A stretch of DNA of 64,000 nt. Source: Streptomyces griseorubiginosus. GTDB taxonomy: Bacteria > Actinomycetota > Actinomycetes > Streptomycetales > Streptomycetaceae. The position numbers and the translations under genes are program-made. Location: positions 211,207 through 275,206 of the forward strand of contig NZ_KQ948738.1 of assembly GCF_001514195.1 (NCBI RefSeq), written 5' to 3'. Below, piece by piece: positions 59,396-64,000 of the stretch (positions are counted from its first letter, which is position 1; each line of letters opens with the position of its first letter). The notes under the pieces were generated by a model. It searched no databases, had not been told where the DNA came from, and saw only the letters and a list, made by a program, of their open reading frames with translations.

Positions 59396-60712
59396 TCAGC
59401 CCCAACGCACGTGCAGGGCTGGCGGTTTGCGGAACACCAGGCCCTGCGGGGCGGTGGGGCGGGCCGGGTCGAGGCGGAGGGCCGGGAGGCGGTCGAGCAG
59501 ATGCCGTAGGGCGATTTTCGTCTCCAGGCGGGCCAGATGGGCGGCGAGGCAGTAGTGCGGGCCGTGCGCGAAGGCCAATTGGAGACGGGAGTTGTCGCGG
59601 CGCACGTCGAAGCGGTCGGGGTCCGGGAAGACCGCGGGGTCACGGTTGGCGCCGGCCAGGGAGACGGTGACGAGGTCGCCCTTGCGGATCGGCGCCCCGC
59701 CGAGGGTGGTGTCGCGGGTGGCATAGCGGTCGACGACGGCCGCGCCGGGCTCCAGGCGCAGGGACTCCTCGATCGCGCCGTCCAGGAGGGCGGAGTCGGC
59801 ACGGACCAGGGCGAGTTGGTCGGGATGCCGGAGCAGGTGCAGCAGGGCGTTGGTGATCATCGCCTCGGTGGTCTCTATGCCGCCGAACATCAACACCGCG
59901 GCGTTGGAGGCCACTTCGGGCAGGGTCAGCCGGTCGGCGGCGGCGGTGAGGAGCGAGGTGGTGGGCAGTTCTGCTTCCGCGACGGCGCTGCCTTCTGCTT
60001 CCGCCTCGATGCCTTCCGCTTCCGCCGCGGTGTCTTCCTCCTCGGCCGCGGTGCCTTTCGTGACGGTGGCCCCTTTCGCGGCGGCGGCCCCTTTCGTGAC
60101 GGTGGCCCCTTTCGCGGCGGCGGCCCCTTTCGCGACGGTGGTCTCGACCGCGGCCCGGAGGCGCGCGTACGCCTCGGGGCCCGCGGGGTCCGCCGCGTGG
60201 CCCGCCGTGAGGTCCGACACGGCCCGCACGATGGCGTCGTACCAGGAGAGGACCGTACCGGTGTCGGCGTCCACGAGGCCGAGCGCCTTGGTCACCACGG
60301 CCACGGCGAGCGGGCCGGCGAAGTCCCGGCGGAGGTCGGCGGCGCCGTGGGGTTCGAGTGCGGTGAGGAGGCGGTCGGTCTCCTCCTCGATGAACTCCGC
60401 GAATCCTTCCCGCACTTCACGCGGGCGGAAGGGCGCGGCGAACGGCTCGCGGTGGCGGGTGTGCTCGGCGCCGTCGAGGGAGAGCATGCTCGGTCCGACG
60501 ACCTGCGCGGTGGTGAAGCGGGGGTCGTCGACGGTGAAGGTCTCGGCGTCCCGCATCACGTCGAGCGCGAGATCGCGGCGGGTCACCAGCCAGCCGTTGA
60601 GCGCGGGCAGCCAGGACACCGGCTCGTGCGCCCGCAGTTCGGCCAGGCGCGGGTGCGGGTCCCGGGCGAGTTCGGCCGGCGTGGTCGTCGCGCCGAGGGG
60701 GAATGCGATCAC
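59396..60712 (-). CDS. Cytochrome P450 with a repetitive insertion
   Basis: 438 residues. Heme-ligand loop FAHGPHYCLAAHLARLE (Cys388), I-helix MFGGIETTEAM (about 275-285), and the ExxR pair in AIEESLRLEP. Length exceeds the usual bacterial 400 because residues about 192-248 are an inserted low-complexity segment of AKGA/TVTKG repeats and Ala/Glu runs, placed between the central helices and the I-helix. It is a monooxygenase of unknown substrate; no ferredoxin or reductase gene adjoins it. Start ATG 60712. It is divergent from the MoxR module. Confidence 0.92.
   Translation of the reverse strand: MIAFPLGATTTPAELARDPHPRLAELRAHEPVSWLPALNGWLVTRRDLALDVMRDAETFTVDDPRFTTAQVVGPSMLSLDGAEHTRHREPFAAPFRPREVREGFAEFIEEETDRLLTALEPHGAADLRRDFAGPLAVAVVTKALGLVDADTGTVLSWYDAIVRAVSDLTAGHAADPAGPEAYARLRAAVETTVAKGAAAAKGATVTKGAAAAKGATVTKGTAAEEEDTAAEAEGIEAEAEGSAVAEAELPTTSLLTAAADRLTLPEVASNAAVLMFGGIETTEAMITNALLHLLRHPDQLALVRADSALLDGAIEESLRLEPGAAVVDRYATRDTTLGGAPIRKGDLVTVSLAGANRDPAVFPDPDRFDVRRDNSRLQLAFAHGPHYCLAAHLARLETKIALRHLLDRLPALRLDPARPTAPQGLVFRKPPALHVRWG
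60051..60140 (-). repeat. 18-bp tandem repeat inside the P450 gene, five copies
   Basis: Five 18-base units (60051, 60069, 60087, 60105, 60123) alternate between two sequence variants, GCCCCTTTCGTGACGGTG and GCCCCTTTCGCGGCGGCG. They encode six-residue units TVTKGA and AAAKGA in frame. Confidence 0.93.
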
Positions 60713-60867
60713 GGTGTCGAGGCTAGCAACCGGGCATCGGCGCCCGTCCGTCCGCGGCCGGGCGGTAAATGCCTGGCGGGGAGCGGACGCACGGGGTTAC
60801 GCTCCCCGGCGATGACGACTCACACCTCTCAGAGATCGGAGGTCCCGTCCGCGCAAGGTGAGTGCTG

Positions 60868-62541
60868 ATGCTCCCTTGGACTGCGAACGAGGACTCCTCC
60901 CGTACGTCTTTCTGGCCGCGCGTGCGCGAGTTCGCCGTGCCGGCCTCCATGATCGAGACCGCGACCGCCCGGCGTCTCGCCGGCGACTGGGCCGGGGCGT
61001 GTGCCGCCGCGGGCTTCGACATCGACCTCACCCTCCGTGCCGCGGCCCGCGATCACGGCCGGGACCTCATGTCCCGGCTCCGCGCCGATCTGCGGGCCCT
61101 GGCTCCCGACCTGCTGCGCTGGCACATGCCGAGGATCGCCCCGGACGGGCTGCTGAGGCCCGGGCTGACCCTGACGCTGGCGCGGTACGAGGCCGCCGAC
61201 GGCCCCGTACACCTCGTGGCCAGGACCGCACCCGCGTGGGCGGACTCCGGTCAGCGGATCAGCCTCGCGCTGTGGTCCCGCTCCTCGGACGAGGCCGTAC
61301 ACCACCCGCATCCCCGCCCGAACCGACGCTTCCGCCTGGATCTGCACCGGCATCTGTGGGATGCGGGCAGGGTCGGGGAGTTGTGGGAGCGGTCGGGGGC
61401 GGGGGGAGTGCTGGGGCGGTCGGGGGGTGGGGAGTTTCCGTGGCTGCCGCCTGCCGGAGAGCCGCTGGAGCGGGTCGCGGCGGGTGAGCCACGGCAGTGG
61501 TCCGCGGTCGGTGAGCCACGGCAGTGGTCCGCGGACGGGGATCCGCCGCGGCAGGACGCAGCCGGGGAGTTCCGGCAGAGCGCCGGGCCCGGCCATCCAC
61601 AGCAGTGGCCCGGCTCCGGAGAGCCGCCGCGGCAGGACGCAGCCTGGCAGTTCCGGCAGAGCGCCCGGCCCGGCCATCCACAGCAGTGGTCCGGTTGCGG
61701 AGAGCCGCCGTGGGAGTGGTTCGACGGCGGTCGCGCTTCCCCCTCCGGTGCTGCGTCGCTCGCCCCGCTGCCCGACGGCTGTGCCGTGGACCGCTGGGCC
61801 GCCGAGGCCCGGATTCTGCTCGCTGCCGAAGGGCGGTCCGCCGGGCGGGTGTTGGTGCGGTGCGGCGGACGGCAGCGGGTGGTGTGGGAGGTGGATCCGC
61901 ACCGAGCGGTTCCGGTGCCGTGCGACGGTCCCCTGCCCCTCCTCCCCGTCTTGCCCGACGCGGCGACCTGGATCCTCCCCGACCTCGAACTGCTCCGCAC
62001 CGGCGCGATCGAGGCGGACCGGCTCCACCCCCTGGTCGCTGAGGCCCTCGTCCCGGGGCACGCGGCCACCGGCCCGCCCCCGGTTCCCGACCGGCCGGGG
62101 CGACCGCACACCGTGGAGTGCCGGGGTGCCCGCCACCGGATCGGTCTGGTCGACGGGGTGCTGGCCCCACTGGACCACGACCCGGACGAGATCCGCCGCG
62201 AGGAGCTGCTGGTCGCGCTCACCGGCACGCCGCTCCCCTGCCTCCAGGCCATCGACGAGGCGCACCGCCGCCCGCACTGTCTCGACGGCGTGCGCGAGCG
62301 CCTCGCGCACGGGGACCTCACCGGCGCCCTGGCCGTGGTGGAAGGGCTGCTCGGGCCCGAGGCGCTGCTGCGTCCCGGTCCGCTCCGGGAGGCACTGGAG
62401 GCGGCCGCGCATCAGCGGATCACCTACGGCCTGTTCAGAACGGGCATGACGGGACCGGGCCCAGCCTGGTACCGCCCGACCCCGAACGGCCGCCGCCCCC
62501 GGAACCACCGCACCCGTCCACGCCGCGCGACCCCGCGCTAA
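60868..62541 (+). CDS. Uncharacterised protein of a MoxR-linked cluster
   Basis: 557 residues from ATG 60868 (AAGGTGAG upstream; GTG 60862 also possible). The N-terminal 150 residues (MIETATARRLAGDWAGACAAAGFDIDLTLRAAARDHGRDLMSRLRADLRALAPDLLRWHMPR) and the C-terminal 240 (VDRWAAEARILLAAEGRSAGRVLVRCGG, RPHTVECRGARHRIGLVDGVLAPLDHDPDEIRREELLVALTGTPLPCLQAIDEAHRRP) look ordered. Between them about 115 residues are in-frame tandem repeats rich in Gly/Glu/Pro/Trp. I recognise no catalytic motif. It is followed 84 bp downstream by a MoxR-like ATPase and a further gene; such trios are common in streptomycetes and are presumed to act together. Confidence 0.7.
   Translation: MLPWTANEDSSRTSFWPRVREFAVPASMIETATARRLAGDWAGACAAAGFDIDLTLRAAARDHGRDLMSRLRADLRALAPDLLRWHMPRIAPDGLLRPGLTLTLARYEAADGPVHLVARTAPAWADSGQRISLALWSRSSDEAVHHPHPRPNRRFRLDLHRHLWDAGRVGELWERSGAGGVLGRSGGGEFPWLPPAGEPLERVAAGEPRQWSAVGEPRQWSADGDPPRQDAAGEFRQSAGPGHPQQWPGSGEPPRQDAAWQFRQSARPGHPQQWSGCGEPPWEWFDGGRASPSGAASLAPLPDGCAVDRWAAEARILLAAEGRSAGRVLVRCGGRQRVVWEVDPHRAVPVPCDGPLPLLPVLPDAATWILPDLELLRTGAIEADRLHPLVAEALVPGHAATGPPPVPDRPGRPHTVECRGARHRIGLVDGVLAPLDHDPDEIRREELLVALTGTPLPCLQAIDEAHRRPHCLDGVRERLAHGDLTGALAVVEGLLGPEALLRPGPLREALEAAAHQRITYGLFRTGMTGPGPAWYRPTPNGRRPRNHRTRPRRATPR
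61483..61704 (+). repeat. In-frame tandem repeats of 27 and 81 bp
   Basis: A 25-base block starting GGTGAGCCACGG recurs at 61483 and 61510 (27-bp period). An 81-base unit starting CCGCCGCGGCAGG occurs at 61543-61623 and 61624-61704 (75 of 81 identical). All periods are multiples of 27, preserving the reading frame of the uncharacterised protein. Confidence 0.92.
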
Positions 62542-62625
62542 ACGCACCCGGGCCGGCGGACTCCGACCCGCTCGCCTCGACGCACCCGCCCTCCCTCCCT
62601 TCTCACGCCCCAAAGGTGATGCCCC

Positions 62626-63882
62626 ATGCCCATTGCTGTGCCCACGCCCACGCCCACGCCCGCCGCTTCTGCCGCCCCCTCCCCCACCTCCCAACTCGAC
62701 GTCGCCGCAGACCTGTTGGCCCTCCTGCGCGCCTCCACCACCGAACCCCGCCCCGACGACCAGCTGGAGGCCCTCACCTTGGCCGTGGCCGCCGATCTGC
62801 CCGTCCTGCTGTGGGGTGAGCCCGGTATCGGCAAGACGGCCGCGCTGACACAGCTCGCCGCCGCCCTGGACCTCCCGCTGACCACCGTGATCGCCAGCGT
62901 GCACGAGCCGTCCGACTTCGCGGGGCTGCCCGTGGTCGGCGACGATCCCGCGACCCAGGGTGTGCCGATGGCCCCGCCGGACTGGGCGGTACGGCTGGTG
63001 CGGGCCGGCCGGGGGCTGCTGTTCCTGGACGAGCTGTCCACCGCGCCGCCCGCCGTCCAGGCCGCACTGCTCCGGCTGGTGCTGGAGCGGCGGATCGGCG
63101 CCCTGCGGCTGCCGCCCGGGGTGCGGATCGTCGCCGCTGCCAACCCCCGTTCCTCGGCGGCCGACGGCTGGGAGCTGAGCCCGCCGCTGGCCAACCGGTT
63201 CGTCCATCTCCAGTGGACCCACGACCACGACGTCGTCGTACGCGGACTGGGTGGGACCTGGCCGCGGGCCACCCTGCCTCGGCTGGACCCGGCGAGGCTG
63301 CCGGAGGCCGTGGACTTCGCCCGGCGCGCGGTGTGCGGGCTGCTCGCCGCGCGGCCCACGCTGGTGCACCGGCTGCCCTCCGGGGAGACTCAGCGGGGCG
63401 GGCCCTGGCCCTCGCCCCGCAGCTGGGACATGACCTTGTCGCTGATCGCCTTCGCGACCGCGGCAGGCTCCTCGCGGGACGTGTTGTCCTCGCTGGTCCG
63501 GGGCACGGTCGGGGACGGCCCCGGCCTCGAACTGCTGGCGAGCCTGGACCGGTTGGACCTGCCGGACCCGGAGGACGTGCTCGCCGATCCGGCGGGGGCC
63601 GTGCTGCCCGAGCGGGGCGATCTGCGGCAGGCCGTGCTCGACGGCGTGGTGGCCGCCGTGCGCGCCCGTCCTGAGCGGGCCCGCTGGGACTCGGCCTGGG
63701 CGGTGCTGGTACGGGCGCTGGAGACCGGGGCGCCGGACCTGGTGGTGGTGCCCGCGACCACGCTCGCCTCGCTGCGCCAGGAGGACTGGGACGTACCCGC
63801 GGCGATCGACAAGCTCGCCGGGACGGTGGCGCTGTCCCGCCGTGCGGACCGGGCCGCGGTCGCCGCGCAGGGTCGCCGATGA
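62626..63882 (+). CDS. MoxR-type AAA ATPase
   Basis: 418 residues from ATG 62626 (AAAGGTG upstream). A Pro/Ala/Thr-rich N-end of 25 residues precedes the AAA core: VLLWGEPGIGKTAAL (Walker A 64-71), SDFAGLPVVG, RGLLFLDELSTAPPAVQAALLRLVLERR (Walker B 131-137), RIVAAANP (sensor 1) and WELSPPLANRFVHLQW (Arg finger region). MoxR proteins are chaperone-like ATPases that work with VWA-domain partners on metal-cofactor insertion or complex assembly. It overlaps the next gene by ATGA, so that gene is its probable partner. Confidence 0.9.
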   Translation: MPIAVPTPTPTPAASAAPSPTSQLDVAADLLALLRASTTEPRPDDQLEALTLAVAADLPVLLWGEPGIGKTAALTQLAAALDLPLTTVIASVHEPSDFAGLPVVGDDPATQGVPMAPPDWAVRLVRAGRGLLFLDELSTAPPAVQAALLRLVLERRIGALRLPPGVRIVAAANPRSSAADGWELSPPLANRFVHLQWTHDHDVVVRGLGGTWPRATLPRLDPARLPEAVDFARRAVCGLLAARPTLVHRLPSGETQRGGPWPSPRSWDMTLSLIAFATAAGSSRDVLSSLVRGTVGDGPGLELLASLDRLDLPDPEDVLADPAGAVLPERGDLRQAVLDGVVAAVRARPERARWDSAWAVLVRALETGAPDLVVVPATTLASLRQEDWDVPAAIDKLAGTVALSRRADRAAVAAQGRR

Positions 63883-64000
63883 GCACGCACAGCACCGCGG
63901 ACACGCACCCCGCCGAAGACACCGGCCGACAGGCGAACCCGACGGCCGCACGTCGGGCGGCCGTCGAGGAGGCGGACCCGCCGCCCACCCCGCAACCAGC
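63879..64000 (+). CDS. N-terminal fragment of the gene after the MoxR ATPase (partial)
   Basis: It begins at ATG 63879, overlapping the ATPase stop codon, and runs off the window after 40 complete codons: MSTHSTADTHPAEDTGRQA, then a stretch rich in Ala, Glu and Pro. This N-end is polar and probably disordered, and carries no diagnostic motif. In other streptomycetes the gene in this position usually encodes a VWA-like (DUF2201-type) protein; that is an expectation from context, not something the visible sequence shows. Confidence 0.6.
   Translation, partial: MSTHSTADTHPAEDTGRQANPTAARRAAVEEADPPPTPQP

Overview
The window is about 72% GC chromosomal DNA of a Streptomyces-type actinomycete. The signs are strong G/C bias at third codon positions, frequent GTG starts behind GGAG-type ribosome binding sites, many secreted or lipoprotein genes, sugar ABC operons without their own ATPase, and families typical of the genus (HTH-STAND-WD40 proteins, HEAT-repeat proteins, DUF5997, PaaX, MoxR/VWA sets). 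I see no rRNA or tRNA genes, no transposases, no CRISPR array and no integrated phage. It reads as ordinary chromosome with an accessory flavour.

Layout. 1-1.0 kb: the end of one pectate lyase and a complete PL3 pectate lyase. 1.1-6.6 kb: a PaaX-type repressor divergent from an AidB-like acyl-CoA dehydrogenase, with a perfect inverted repeat between them, then a HEAT-repeat protein and a small membrane protein. 6.9-11.9 kb: a BNR-repeat protein, a MOSC protein, and a tightly overlapping molybdate transporter operon, modABC. 11.9-17.5 kb: a phosphotransferase, a lipoprotein, a secreted peptidoglycan-binding protein, ung, a BadF/GlcNAc-kinase-type ATPase and a degenerate CbiX-like protein. 17.6-28 kb: a YVTN lactonase, a FUSC membrane protein opposite an Lrp regulator, a HAD phosphatase, a FusB-like zinc protein opposite a TetR regulator with a 25-bp palindrome between them, a GDSL hydrolase, a LysR-like ligand-binding protein without a DNA-binding domain, DUF5997, and a large TerD-domain protein.

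29-34.5 kb is a five-gene catabolic operon: solute-binding lipoprotein, two permeases, 5-dehydro-4-deoxyglucarate dehydratase and glucarate dehydratase. Most of its junctions overlap by ATGA, and it sits behind a good promoter with a palindromic operator. Together with the pectate lyases it suggests that plant pectin, through uronic and aldaric acids, is a food source. 34.6-38.6 kb holds a 1330-residue XRE-STAND-WD40 protein with 14 WD40 blades. 38.8-44.3 kb holds secreted and lipoproteins, an NAD-dependent epimerase/reductase, an NlpC/P60 protein that has lost its catalytic cysteine, and a LuxR regulator. 44.2-50 kb is an MFS exporter plus GH13 and GH63-like glycosidases in one operon. 50-53.4 kb is pyruvate carboxylase. 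53.5-59.4 kb holds DUF427 with a class V aminotransferase, a MerR regulator with a divergent old-yellow-enzyme gene, and a GT4 glycosyltransferase pair. 59.4-64 kb holds a cytochrome P450 with a repeat-built insertion and the start of a MoxR AAA ATPase module that runs off the window.

Two themes recur. First, clear inverted repeats lie between regulator genes and divergent partners (PaaX, TetR, MerR), or ahead of an operon (glucarate). Second, GC-rich minisatellites are unusually dense, both between genes (26, 17, 19 and 42-bp units) and in frame inside genes (126, 42, 18, 27 and 81-bp units). The most puzzling noncoding feature is a pair of tandem, stem-bounded, about 98-bp elements at 27885-28084, with a compensatory base change in the stem. 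Functions below rest on reading the translations and motifs; no database search was run.
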